A stretch of 64,000 nt of DNA from Orientallactaga sibirica (taxonomy: Eukaryota > Chordata > Mammalia > Rodentia > Dipodidae): assembly GCA_036365145.1 (NCBI GenBank), contig JAEOAD010000982.1, positions 5,668,001-5,732,000 on the forward strand, given 5' to 3'. Made by a program: the position numbers and the translations under genes. How positions within the stretch are numbered: position 1 is the stretch's first letter; each line of letters starts with the position of its first letter. The notes under the pieces are model-generated. The model worked only from the letters and a program-made list of their open reading frames with translations, made no database searches and had not been told where the DNA came from. Of this stretch, positions 31,991 through 42,990 are shown piece by piece.

Positions 31991-33440
31991 AGTTCCTAAC
32001 CAAATTAGCTTCCGTTGATTGTAAGAAGTAGTAAGCATCAAGAGTACTGACATGGAAGCACAATGAAGCTAGGAAAAAGCGGAGATAGGGAGGGAGGAGA
32101 GGAAGGACTACACGACAAGTTGAGGATCAGTAAAAAGAAAGAATGAATGAATGATTTCAGAGGGCGTAAAGATCTTTGGGGTGGGGAAGGGAAGGTGGAG
32201 GGGAATTGCGTAAAACTAATGTCAACATGAATCAATTCCATGGAAACCTTCCTCCTGGATAGCTTTCTATAAGATACAACCCTCAATAAGGTGAATGTGA
32301 ACAGAAGAACCCCATAGAAGGTAAAGAAGGCATAACCCTAAAACCATGAGCATTAGATGGTACTTCCCAAGGCCAGAATTGGGTTGCCCTCCACAGTGAG
32401 CTGTCGGTCAGAGACACACCTGTGGTCCTCAAGATAATGCAGGCCATTGGCAAAGCACTTGGTTACCTGCCAAAGCTAAAAGGTACAAGCCTGTTGCTGA
32501 AAACACCCTAGCCTGCAGTCACAGGACATCGAGAGACCATGCTAGATCTGAAAAGGAACCAGTTCCGTCCTGATTAGCCCTCATAGTGCTGGAAAGTGCT
32601 ATTAGGAGCTGCTGGGGAATACTGATTGCCAACATAGTGAATAAACAGAAGATCCTGCCAGATACGAAATCATCCACCTAGCTACACAAGAAGTATACAC
32701 TTGTACAATAGTGGCACACAGCCTATGCAGATAACCAACTGCTCACAGATTGTACATGAGACTCACTCAGTGGGGAGAACTCATATCTAGTTCTGGGAAC
32801 CAAGCCAGATTCCCTAGGATAGGAATCCAATAGACTCCAGAGAGAACCTCCACTGCTCATTAGCTAAGAAGAGTGGGCATACACATCAATAAATTTCTCT
32901 AATAACTATGTGTACACCCTTTCATCCAAACTGCTCTCACTTTTGATTGGAGAATCTATTTTATCTTACAGATGGTGGCAAACACCAGGGAAAACCAGAA
33001 TACATCAGTACATCAAGAATAGATAGCTGACTGCTAACCAAAGAACAGGTTACTTCCACCACATCTGTCCCAGGGGCCCAGAAGTCCTTGCAGAGTAAGC
33101 AATGACAGGAGTACTGCTCTCAAGGCTAGCCTGAAAACCAGTTCCAGGGAGATGATGACAGACACCATTGTCACTCAAACCCCATCAAAACAGAGATCCA
33201 AAGGCTACAGGAAAATCAACACTAAATCAGATCTCTACCAAGCCTGCCAAGGCTCAGGAAACATTGTGGAAGAAGGGGCAGAAAGAGTGTAAGAGTCTCA
33301 GGGTGGATGGGAGTACCCAGAGGCACTATCTCCCCACCCCCCAGACTGACTGGGGCCTTTATGACATTACAATGAATACCAATAACCCCACCAAGGAGGA
33401 CTCTCAAGAGAATGAGGGCGGGTAAGAGGGGATATAAGAG
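31991..33440 (+). mobile_element. L1 long 3' UTR, sense
   Basis: Follows the ORF2 end and contains every block seen in the isolated L1 tails elsewhere: 'caaagcacttggttacctg', 'tagtggcacacagcctatg', 'ggagtactgctctcaagg', 'agtacccagaggcactatc', and the end near 33440. About 1.45 kb, the most complete copy in the window. Purine-rich near 32070-32200. Confidence 0.85.
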
Positions 33441-34397
33441 TACAACCTTTTTATTTAAAAATCAATCAATTTTTTAAAAGACTAGCAGGAAATCGGAGCT
33501 CAGGTTGTAAAATACATGGCAAAAATAATGGTTTTTTTTTAAAGAGGATTGTCAAATATTAATATTATAAAACTAGATATTCACTAAGTCTTGGCAACAA
33601 AAAGAAGAGTGGGCCAGGTACCTGCACTAAGTCATGAGTTGTAGCTGCTTAGAGTTGCATTAAATTTAGTTGGCTTCAGTCCATAGAAAAACATGAGGTA
33701 ATATAAGTTGATCCCTTTAAAAAAAGAGAGATTAAAAGTTGGAAGTTTCCCAAATATTTTCATGATTTGTAGACTAGAAAACTCACCATCTGGGGAACCT
33801 TACATGTTCCCCACCTCTTTAATCATCTTCCCTAACAAACAAGGGTGAAGTGAGCAACAGGGTATATCATATTGGAAGACCCAAAGAGACTGCCTTATGA
33901 GTTTGTCTTATGAGTAAGACCCTACAATTGGTTAGAAGGGATATATTCATGGAGATAAACTGAGCTTCAGAACCCTAATAAAATGGAGAATTTGACCTTG
34001 CTATTAGCATATATTTGAGCTATTTTTAAAGGGAGGAAAGTAGACTGCATTAATCAGCTCTACTTGGCAATCACCTAGGCACTGTGTGGGGTACAGCCCA
34101 ACCTCAGCAGAACCCATCTCCTATCCAGCAAGCACACCTGAGCTTTAGCCAAGAGTAATAAAGACTGCACTTGGATACAGCCATCCTGCCAGCCAAGGTA
34201 TTGATTGTTTAGTTATAGGCTTTGGATTATCTGTTATTTCCCTATGTCTTATATCTAAAATAAACTCACAAATATAAAAAGAAAATACGAATACCTTAGG
34301 AAAAGATACATACAATCCTGCTGGTATCATAGATATAGATGGAGATATATAGTTGATATAGATAAATACAGGTTTTGATTTAGACATAGATATTTCA
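33441..34397. other. 950 bp single-copy-like DNA
   Basis: AT-rich, with no clear repeat and no frame above about 80 aa. No gene. Confidence 0.55.
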
Positions 34398-34514
34398 CCC
34401 AGATGAGGTGGCTCAGATCTGTCATTCTAGCACTTGGGAAGCTGAAGAAGGATGATCCTGTGTTCAAGGCCAGACTGAATTACATAGGGAAACACCGTCC
34501 AAAAAAAAAAAAAA
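34398..34514 (+). mobile_element. Old B1 SINE
   Basis: 'gatgaggtggctcagatctg', 'cacttgggaagctgaag', 'ttcaaggccagactgaat', A tail of about 14. Confidence 0.78.
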
Positions 34515-34523
34515 GGATGAATT

Positions 34524-34850
34524 AAGCTATGGTTCACTGGGTAAGAGTGCTAACTCTGCAAGAATAAGGTCCTTATTTTTACCCCAGCACCCTTGTAAAA
34601 AGCCCGGTGTGGCTGGCATGCCAGTAACCCTAGCACTGAAGAGGGCTTGCTGGTCAGCAAGTATGTGAAGACCAGTGTAAACTCCAGGTTCAATGAGAAA
34701 CTCTGTTTCAAGGAAATAAGGAGAAAAGCAATAGAGGAGATATCCAGCATTCTCCTGTGACCTCCATATGTGTGTACAAGGAGAACACACATCTGCACAC
34801 ACATGCATACACCATACACACAAAACCACATATACTATACACAAAAGAAA
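34524..34850 (+). mobile_element. B4 SINE
   Basis: Diverged head 'gctatggttcactgggtaag', 'cagtaaccctagcactg', then 'gacctccatatgtgtgtac', a CA-rich tail and a purine-rich run to about 34900. Confidence 0.82.
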
Positions 34851-35079
34851 AGGAGAGACAAAGAAAGAAAGGGAGGGGGAAGGAGAGAAAGAAAAGATGC
34901 TTCCAAAATTTATTTTTGAAATCCTAAATCCTGGTTGTTTTGTTCCCTTAATCTAAAATAGTTTACCCACGAATCATTTTAAGTGTCCAGGTCCAGTATA
35001 ATGTGTATAAGTTATGGGCACCAAAATCTATGACATGAGCTGAAATTTTCATTCAGCACAAATACAAGGCAGATATCTT

Positions 35080-35100
35080 TTTTTTTTTTTGGAGAGAGTC

Positions 35101-35131
<31 letters not shown>

Positions 35132-35315
35132 ATGGGCGCACCAGCAGCCTCTCAGCCGCTGGCAACAAACTTGGGACACGTGCGCCCCTTATGGCAAGTG
35201 CGGCATTGCACCCTTGCGTCACTGCGTCTGGCTAAACGTGGGAACTGGAAAATCAAAGGGGCGTTCTTAGGCTTAGCAGGCAGGCACCTTAGCTGCAAAG
35301 CCATCTCTCCAGCCC
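35080..35315 (-). mobile_element. B2/Dip-like SINE, long form, reversed
   Basis: T tract, (GA)n, 'cgcaccagcagcctctcag', 'gcggcattgcacccttgc', 'gcaaagccatctctccagcc'. GATATC-like sequence flanks both ends. Confidence 0.94.
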
Positions 35316-35444
35316 AGGATATCATTTTTAATAACTTATAACTCAAGGGAGAAAGCTTTCCATCGTGCTGGTAAATGAATAGATGCAGTCTCAATAAACA
35401 AGACCATTGACTCCTACGTGAAATAGCTGTATTAAATAAATAAG

Positions 35445-35745
35445 GGGGCTGGGTAAAGAGCTTGTCTTGCAAGCAGGAGGACCTGAATTCAATCGCCAGC
35501 ACCCACATAAAAATGCTGGGTGTGGTGGTGTGCTATTATAATGCCAGCACTGGGGAGGCAGAGATAGTCAGAACCCAGGGGTTCACTAACCTTTCCATCT
35601 AGTGAGTTCCCAGTCAGCAAGGGACCCTGCCTCAGAGAAGAAAGAGGGCATAGTGAGGGTGATAACCCAGGATGTCCTCTGGCCTCCATGTACATATGTA
35701 CACATATGGCCACACACACACACATAAAACTAAAGTAAAACTAAA
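35445..35745 (+). mobile_element. B4 SINE
   Basis: 'gggctgggtaaagagcttgt', 'aattcaatcgccagcaccc', 'ggtggtgtgctattataatg', 'gatgtcctctggcctcc', (CA)n end. Confidence 0.88.
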
Positions 35746-37157
35746 GTATAAATAGGTGTTGTAAAGATTTCTTACTTAAAACGCACCGGTTGACAGCTTT
35801 GAACTTTTCTGTCTAGGTAAACTCGGGCCAGCATTGCTTTCTTTTATCTTTTGTTTCACAACCGAGCTGATCCCGAGCTCCCCACCCCCACCTATCTCCT
35901 TTTCCGACATCAAGGGGGTTGAGGCCTCACATACTGCATCTTTGCCAACATCCTGTTTGGATTATTGATGAGACGCTGGACATTTGGAAAGCTCTCATCT
36001 CTGAAAGAGTTCTCAGGGTGCGGTTTTGCAAAGCACAGAGTGCAAGGCCCTCAATATTTATGCTCCTTCTACCGACAGCGGCTAAATGAGAAGCAGGAGC
36101 ACCTGTGTGATCCAATCCATCTGCTTCATTGCATCCCTGGAAATGAGTAGGTGGGGGAAATTTATAAGCATTTTTCTCTTATCTCTTGTTACTATGGAAA
36201 CTCCTTTTTTTTCAATCAAAAATCCCAGCATCTCAAAAGCACCAGAGCACAGCCTTTCTTCTCCTGTTTCTTCAAATGAAATAAGTAAGCATCGTCCCTG
36301 GAGCGCTTCCTCCGTGGTCACTCTGGGCACTCGGTCTCCAAGGACCTTGGATGATTCACAGTGATTTAAAATGTGCAGACTTGAACGTTTGCATTTTCTG
36401 CCTGCTTGGAATGGAGAAGTCCATGAAGCTTGCCTCACAAAACAACTGCTCCCTCACTGTGCTTTCTAAGGTGCTATTTTGTCATTCGTTCACATAAAAC
36501 TGGAGAAATGCAAAGATCCCTCTGCCATATCCAACTGGAAGTCATTTTACTGAAAGGACCCCTTGTGTGATGAACACAAAATAGAAAATAATTGTGTTGC
36601 TTTCATGTTGCTTTCTGACTGGAAACATAAAAGAGAATTTACAAACGGAGTGGGAAACTGCCCACAGTTTTCATATCCTCAGGGGTCTTGAGAAACATCA
36701 GTCCTCTGAGGAGGCAGCCCACATCTTACCATGGGAGAGAACACACTAAAACAGCTATTGAAATACAGCCTGTGTGCATTGTGAGATTCCTGTTTAAGAA
36801 AGCTTAACTTCCTAGTGGCACAGCTTGTACTAGGAAGGCAATTGTGCTCGCCAGTGGTACAATTGTGCCCCGAACAATGGAAGACAGCTGTGGACAACCA
36901 AATGATTTGCATACTGTTTATAAAGGCAATCAAATTTCATGTGATATTTGCATAAGTCATTTATGAAGTCCAATTCTCATTCTCTAGTGCCCATAACTTG
37001 TTAGGGGAATGGATGTGGTCTGCCATGTTTCAATTTCCCTCCTACATAATCTCCAAGGCACAGAATTTTTGTACATAGGTAAGCAAGAGGACCCTAAACG
37101 AGGACAGACCTTAACAGACTTTCTGTCCTGTGTTTAGTTGATGGATAAGAAAGCTCG
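35746..37157. other. 1.4 kb repeat-free, CpG-containing island
   Basis: No SINE, LTR or LINE text. Between about 35780 and 36340 I count roughly ten or more CpG dinucleotides, many more than in neighbouring DNA, in sequences such as 'aaccgagctgatcccgagct' and 'ctaccgacagcggctaaatg'. Frames of 61-118 aa exist on both strands but none shows a domain. Could be a regulatory element, an untranslated exon, or just single-copy DNA. Confidence 0.6.
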
Positions 37158-37300
37158 TGCTGTAATCACAGCACTCGGGAGGCACAGGTAGGATGATTAC
37201 TGAGATTTCAAGGCCACCCTGAGGCTACATAGTGAATTCCAGGTCAGCCTGAGCCAGACTGAGACCCTACACCTCGAAAAACCAAAAAAAAAAAAAGAAA
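37158..37300 (+). mobile_element. B1 SINE, 5'-truncated
   Basis: 'gctgtaatcacagcactcgg', 'gaattccaggtcagcctgag', 'cacctcgaaaaaccaaaa'. Confidence 0.92.
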
Positions 37301-37307
37301 GAGCAAT

Positions 37308-37600
37308 CAGGGGCTGGAGAGATGGCTCAGTGAATAAAATGCTGAATTTGGGTCCCCAGCACCCATGTAAAAGCTGTTCCTAGTAATGCACACCTGAAAT
37401 CACAGCACCAGGGAGGTGGAGACAGGAGGATCCCTGGGACTTGTCTCAGTAAATAAGCTGGAACACATCTGTCATCAATCTCTGGCCTCTACACATACAT
37501 GCACAAACATGTACACTCATACACATAGGAACACAAACACACACTAGCACCATACGCAGTCATACCACACACACATTCACACAGAAAAGAAAGGAAAACA
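37308..37600 (+). mobile_element. B4 SINE
   Basis: 'ggggctggagagatggctca', 'gggtccccagcacccatg', 'tctctggcctctacacatac', long CA-rich tail. Confidence 0.88.
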
Positions 37601-37617
37601 AAAAATAAGCGCCTACA

Positions 37618-37865
37618 AGAGGATAGGGAGATTGCTCAGTTGTTAGAATGTTTGTCACTTAAGCAAGAACACCCACGTTTGGTTCCCAGCACCCATGTAA
37701 AAAGCTGGGCATGGCCATGCATGTCTATAACCCCAGTCCTGCAGCAAATAGAGACTGGAGAATCACACGCCACACCATATACACTCTACACAAAACAAAA
37801 ACCAAAAATGAAATAAAATAGAAAAGGAAAGGAAAAGAGAGGGAAGGAGAGGAAAAGGGAAAGGA
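37618..37865 (+). mobile_element. B4 SINE with purine-rich tail
   Basis: 'ggatagggagattgctcag', 'ggttcccagcacccatg', 'ggcatggccatgcatgtc', then CA- and GGAAA-rich sequence to 37865. Adjacent to the previous B4. Confidence 0.82.
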
Positions 37866-38270
37866 GTCAATAATTTCAATTAGTGATGACAAAAGAAAGC
37901 ATATTTTCATCTTGGATTACAGACCGTGGAGAAGGAAATACTTTATTGTGACTCTTCTGTTCAGGAAAATGAGTATATAAGGAGCCTTAATTTCAACTTC
38001 AATTTAACACTTTACAGCAACATGATCCCTCCAACAACAGTAATGAGGTAAATCTGCAGCTATTGTGTAGCCTGGGCTGCCATCTCTGATCTGTCAAGAT
38101 GACTGAAAACCTGAACATATTAGCCAAGATCCTATGGAATGTGCATAAATTCCATAGTCCATAATTTAGCATATCTGAATCAGACCAAAAAGATGAAAAT
38201 ACTAAGGATAACTTGGAATAAATTAAGAAAGTGTGGTGTTGTTAAATGTAGATATCAAAAACAATATTAA
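37866..38270. other. Single-copy-like DNA
   Basis: AT-rich, no repeat or gene recognised. Confidence 0.55.
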
Positions 38271-38282
38271 AAAAAGACAGAG

Positions 38283-38428
38283 GCCGGGTGTGGTGGCACA
38301 CGCCTTTACTCCCAGCACTCAGGAGGCAGAGGTAGGAGGATGGCCGAGAGTTCGAGGCCACCCTGAGACTATATAGTTAATTCCAGGTCAGCCTGGACCA
38401 GAGTGAGACCCTACCTCGAAGAAAAAAA
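38283..38428 (+). mobile_element. B1 SINE
   Basis: Full length, near consensus, between AAAAGACAGAG at 38272-38282 and 38429-38439. Confidence 0.96.
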
Positions 38429-38439
38429 AAAAGACAGAG

Positions 38440-38645
38440 AAGGGCTGGAGAGATGGCTTAGCAGTTAAGCCGTTTGCCTGCAAAGCCAAAGGATCCTGGT
38501 TTGATTCTCCAGGACCCACGTCAGCCAGATGCACAGGAGAACACATGTGTCTGGAGTTCGTTTGCAGTGGCTGGAGGTCCTGCCACGCCCATTCTCTCCC
38601 TCTCTCTGCCTCTTTCTCGCTCTCAAATAAATAAATATATTTTTT
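38440..38645 (+). mobile_element. B2/Dip-like SINE, same target as the B1
   Basis: Starts after the second target copy and ends at a third, AAAAGACAGA (38646-38655). Near-consensus short form. Confidence 0.96.
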
Positions 38646-38849
38646 AAAAGACAGAAAAACATTATTATGAGGCTTAATACAGAATTAGATATTCAGTGCA
38701 TAGCATCTGAAAACACAGATTAGAGGAAAGACAGATTCATGAAAATCTTAGCAGACAGGGTTTTTAGGTGATGGTGACAGCAGATAATTCTGTTCTCTTT
38801 ACCTTGGTCTATTTTCCATCATAACCATGGAGGTAATACTTCTTTTTTA

Positions 38850-39079
38850 AAACATTTATTGGTTGTATTTATTCATTTGAGAAAGAGAGAGACCAGGACA
38901 AAGAGGCAGACATAAAGAGAGTAAGTATGACTGTGCCAGGGCTTCCCTCCACTGCAAATGATCTCCAGATGCATGAGCCCCTTTGTGGATCTAGTTTTAG
39001 CTGGGTACTGCCGAATCAAACTGGGCTCAACATGCTTTGCAAACAAGTGCCTTTAACCGTTTGAACTATCTCTCCAGCT
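38850..39079 (-). mobile_element. B2/Dip-like SINE, reversed
   Basis: 'cattggttgt'-type A/T end, 'atttgagaaagagagagacc', 'ttaaccgtttgaactatctc'. Flanks 'tacttctt' and 'actacttctt' may be the TSD. Confidence 0.88.
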
Positions 39080-39124
39080 CAGGCACTACTTCTTGAATGG
39101 AAATTATCCTTTGAATTACAGTCA

Positions 39125-39358
39125 GGGGCTGCAGAAATGGTTCAGCAGTTCAGGCAGTTGCTTGCAAAGCCTGACAGCCTAGGTTCAATTCCCCTGTACC
39201 TATGTAAAGCCAGACATGCAAAGTGGCGCATTGTCTGGAGTTTGTTTGCAATGGCTGGAAGCCCTGGCAATCCATTCTCTCTCTCTCTCTCTCTCTCTCT
39301 CCCTCCCTCCCTCTTTCCCTATCTTCCTTTCTCTCTGTCCTTGCACATAAAATAATTT
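39125..39358 (+). mobile_element. B2/Dip-like SINE
   Basis: 'ggggctgcagaaatggttca', 'gtaaagccagacatgcaaag', (CT)n followed by CCCT units. Confidence 0.92.
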
Positions 39359-39619
39359 AGAAATAAACGAAATGTAGCCAGGAGAGTCTATAACTTGCTA
39401 GTGGAAAAATAAAGGTCACCATCATGTCTCATGGCCAAGTTTTTACTTGGGTTGACACACTCCAGATATATAGCAAAGGCAACTGTCCCCTGGGTCTGCT
39501 GCTAACTGATAGACGGGGTATTATTTTACTACACCGTGCCACGGAATACATCACACACATTAGGGAAAGATCTTGACAGCCCAGAAGTACTCTGGAAAAC
39601 TACAGTCAAGAAGTGCCTT

Positions 39620-39958
39620 GCAGGGATAAACATATGGCTCAGTGGAGAAAACATTTGCCATGCAAGTTTGAACACCTCTGAAAATGCAGGTGGGCATGGA
39701 GACTCTCTGTAATTCCAGCACTCTGGAGACCCAGACAGAGGGTCCTCAGGGCAAGTTGACTAGCTAGACTAGCTGAATCTGAGAACTCTAGACTCAAATG
39801 AGAGATTCTGCCCGGGTAAATAAAAAGGATAGTGACTGGGTGATAGAGAAAAACATTCAGCATTAAATGCTGTATTCACACATGCCCTCCCCCCCCCACA
39901 CAAGTACATGTACATACATATAACCATATAGGAACACACACCACACACACACACACAA
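39620..39958 (+). mobile_element. B4 SINE
   Basis: Diverged head 'aacatatggctcagtggag', 'ctgtaattccagcactctgg', 'ctagactagctgaatctg', CA-rich tail with a C9 run. Confidence 0.83.
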
Positions 39959-40402
39959 AGAAAAACGCATTGGAAATCGTGTTTGTGCCCAAATGCATCT
40001 TATTAAATGGGAAGGTTCATTCAGAGGTAAGACATTATAGATTCTTTCCTTCCTGCCCTCTGTTCTGTCTCCTCCACCACATAAGAATTATGGACAGCTG
40101 AAATCTAAGCATTCAATTCCTAAATTAAGCACTCTCTTGACTGTTATCCCTAACAGGAGATGTGTCTCAGATTAATCTATCCAAAAGACTTCAGATTTTG
40201 AGATCTCAGAAAGACAGAAGTCACAACAATGCTCAGAAGCATGGGAATGTCATTCCCCAAAATGTTGACTTAACCTTGACTATGTCCTTCAGCTGTCCCC
40301 CAAAGAATCATGTTTACACTAAAAATGGCCTAAACTTTCACATCCCACTTGTGATTTTACGTAAGTAACAAGAGCCATTAAGGGGCCCTCAAGTGAGACA
40401 GG
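39959..40402. other. Single-copy-like DNA
   Basis: No recognised repeat or gene. Confidence 0.55.
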
Positions 40403-40565
40403 TGTGGATTTTAGACTCAGACAGGCCAAGACTGAAATCTGGGAACACCTGACTCTGGGTCAAGTGCAGAGCACAGTTCCTTCATCCTTAATGCCCCATA
40501 AAATAACAATAGCGACTCCTGCCTTACAAGGCCCATGGTAGTTCTGCAGGACTCACAAAAGCAGC
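40403..40565 (+). mobile_element. Probable MIR SINE (ancient)
   Basis: Follows the MIR layout: 'agactcagacaggccaag', 'ctctgggtcaagtgcag', 'gttccttcatcctta', 'aaaataacaatagcgac', 'gttctgcaggactcac'. Diverged, as expected for an element that predates placental mammals. Confidence 0.7.
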
Positions 40566-40749
40566 ATGCCCTCCTCGTACAGTGCACCATGATCCTGGGT
40601 ATAGAAAAACAGGTGGAGACCAAGCAATAGAACACAGTACTATTGTGATGTGATGGCCGCTAATCACAACATGATCAGGTTCAGAAACACCTAGATTAGT
40701 AAGGCAAAACTCTGGGAGCGGCGATGAGGGCGAGGCCTTGTCCACACCA

Positions 40750-41035
40750 GAGATCACTCCATCATGAAGCCTCTGTCCTTATGAATGAATTAATCCATTG
40801 ATGGATTCAAATTTTGGATGGCTACTGAAAGGTGGTAGAACTGTGGAAAGTGTTGCCTGGTTGGAAGCAGGAAGTCACTGAGCATATATCCTTGAGAGCT
40901 ACATCTCACTCTGCCCACTTCCTGTTACTGCTCCATTATGATTCCTGTCTGCCATGTTGTGAGCTGCTCTACCACACACACACACACACACACACACACC
41001 CTGCCACGATGGACTAGCACCTCTTAAACAATAAG
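40750..41035 (+). mobile_element. MaLR-like LTR, left part (host of the nested element)
   Basis: 'ttatgaatgaattaatccat', 'aggaagtcactgag', 'tgccacgatggact', with an intruding (CA)n at 40973-40999. It breaks at ATAAG (41031-41035), where the next element is inserted, and resumes at 42902. Confidence 0.75.
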
Positions 41036-41371
41036 TGTTCCAGTCAGGTTTGTATTGCTGGCAGAAATCACCCGACCAAAAGCAGCTTGTGGGGGAAAAA
41101 AAGAGGTTTATTTTGCCTTACAGGTTCGAGGGGAAAGCTCCATGATGGCAGGAAAAACGATGGCATGAGCGGAGGGTGGACATCACCCCCGGCCAACATA
41201 AGGTGGACAACAGCAACAGGAGAGTGTGCCAAATACTGGCTATAACACACATAAGCCCACCCCAACAATACTCTGCCTCCAGGAGGTTTTAATTTCCAAT
41301 TGCCATTAGCTGGGGAGACTAGCATTCAGAACACTTAAGTTTATGGGGGACACCTGAATCAAACCACCACA
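41036..41371 (-). repeat. 3' LTR of the element (left copy)
   Basis: 336 bp, begins TGTTCCAGTC and ends ACCACCACA on the plus strand. Lacks 16 bp found in the other LTR near 'ctggcaaggggaagctgg'. Confidence 0.93.
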
Positions 41372-41388
41372 TTCCGCCCCCGGCCCCC
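41372..41388 (-). other. Polypurine tract
   Basis: The complement is a 17-nt run of G and A with one CC interruption, ending directly at the 3' LTR. This is the expected place for plus-strand priming. Confidence 0.8.
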
Positions 41389-42525
41389 ATAAACTGATAA
41401 CTATACATGATGTAAAACGCAATGCATCCATGCAACTTTCAAAGGCCCCATAGTTTTTATCACTCCTAATGATGTTCAAACAATCCCCATACTCCAAGGT
41501 CTTTTAACTGAGCCATAATACCAAAAAAAGTCCCCCCAAAAACCCATAATGACACAGAATAAACATTCACACTGCAAAGGATGGCATCGGACAAAGCAAA
41601 GAAATATTCAACAATACAAGATTTAAAACAACCAGGGAAAACATCAAACTCTGTAGCTCCAAGTCCAACAACTCTAGTCAATGACAAATCTCCAAGAGCA
41701 ATAATTCTAACCAGCAACAAGTGTCTGGAGTTCCAATTCCGCCCCTCCAGCTAAGCTACTCACCGTCCTGGAAAACATCATCCAAGGCTGGCAGCTCTCC
41801 TTGGCAGCCATCTCATGGTCCCGGCATCTCCACTGGGCCTCCACTGTAACCCATGGTCCATCCTCATGGCCCCACAGGATTTCCATGCAGGCATCCAGCA
41901 AACCTGCTTCACACTGCCCGTGGCCATTTCCAAAACACAAAACCGTGTTGCAAACTCAATGGCCCTCTCTCTCCTGCACTTCTTATACTCCATTATACCA
42001 GCTAGAGTGCCAATTTGTTGATCCAGGGGGGAATAAAGAAGATTTTGAAGAACAGGACACTCCTTCAGCATTCAGGCCCCTTCAAAAGAGTCTGCATTCT
42101 TCCTGTTGCCCCAGGGCAGGGCAGCTGGCCCAATTTCAAAGGTTGTAATCTCTCAATTGCAGCTTTACAGGCAGAGTTCACCCAAAGGTTTCATTTTTTC
42201 TGTGTCATATCCCTTTGCTCACACCAGTTTGTTTCTACGCAAAGCAACCCTGAACAACTTCTCGGGACACTGGCATACCAACAAACTTCTCACACAAACT
42301 GCTAGCCCAGTCCAAGTAAAGCTCTTTCTCACCCTCGTAAGCCAAACCTCACAGTCCATAGTTCTTACTGCATTCAGGTCTTTCAGCTCTGACCAGAATA
42401 GTCCATCAAGCTGTACTTACAGCACTGTAAGGCATCTCTTAGGCCAAGGTTTCAAATCCTTCCCCATTCCTCTTGAAAATCAGCTCCAAAAGGCCAAAGC
42501 CACACAGTCAGGTGTCTAGCAGCAA

Positions 42526-42543
42526 TCCCACTCCTCGGTACCA
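42526..42543 (-). other. Primer-binding site, tRNA-Leu-like
   Basis: The complement reads TGGTACCGAGGAGTGGGA. The terminal AGGAGTGGGA agrees with the leucine tRNA pattern; the bases after TGGT are shifted or mutated. 6 nt separate it from the 5' LTR. Confidence 0.75.
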
Positions 42544-42549
42544 CTTTAC

Positions 42550-42901
42550 TGTTCCAGTCAGGTTTATATTGCTCGCAGAAATCACCCGACCAAGAGCAGC
42601 TTGTGGGGAAAAAAAAGAGGTTTATTTTGGCTTACAGGCTTGAGGGGGAAAGCTCCATGATGGCAGGAAAAACGATGGAATGAGCAGAGGGTGGACATCA
42701 GCCCCAGCCAACATACGGTGGACAACAGCAACAGGAGAGTGTGCCAAACACTGGCAAGGGGAAGCTGGCTATAATACCCATAAGCCCGCCCCCAACAATG
42801 CTCTACCTCCACGAGGCTTTAATTTCCAATTGCCGTCAGCTGGGGAGACTAGCATTCAGAACACTTAAGTTTATGTTGGACACCTGAATCAAACCACCAC
42901 A
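42550..42901 (-). repeat. 5' LTR of the element (right copy)
   Basis: 352 bp, same ends as the left copy; carries the 16-bp segment missing there. Confidence 0.93.
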
Positions 42902-42906
42902 ATAAG

Positions 42907-42990
42907 CAAAATAAATCTTGTCTTCCTCAAGTCGTTTCTGTCAGGTATTTGGGTCACAGAAATGATAAAGTTAATTAACACTCGTGATTT
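42907..42990 (+). mobile_element. MaLR-like LTR, right part
   Basis: 'caaaataaatcttgtcttcc', 'tcaggtatttgggtcac', 'aaagttaattaacac': the 3' end of the LTR whose 5' part ends at 41035. Joining the two across the insertion gives continuous LTR text. Confidence 0.82.

Larger units (their letters stand above)
41036..42901 (-). mobile_element. Complete non-autonomous LTR retrotransposon (MaLR/ERVL-like)
   Basis: Two LTRs (41036-41371 and 42550-42901), each TG...CA, flank a 1,178-bp internal region. A perfect 5-bp TSD ATAAG lies at 41031-41035 and 42902-42906. In minus orientation a purine-rich tract abuts the 3' LTR (complement of 41372-41388) and an 18-nt primer-binding site starting TGG lies 6 nt inside the 5' LTR (complement of 42526-42543). 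Its last ten bases match a leucine tRNA 3' end, as in ERVL/MaLR. The internal region has frames of 137 aa or less and no gag, pro or pol motif that I can see, so it was moved by proteins from another element. LTRs differ at about 25 positions by eye, plus a 16-bp gap. Confidence 0.92.

Noticed and set aside
36082..36438. 118-aa minus frame in the repeat-free island as an exon
   Set aside because: An overlapping frame on the plus strand is similarly open. No domain or convincing splice sites were seen, so only the island as a whole is reported.
42106..42519. 137-aa frame inside the LTR element
   Set aside because: The element lies on the minus strand and this frame is on the plus strand. It has no gag, protease or polymerase motif.
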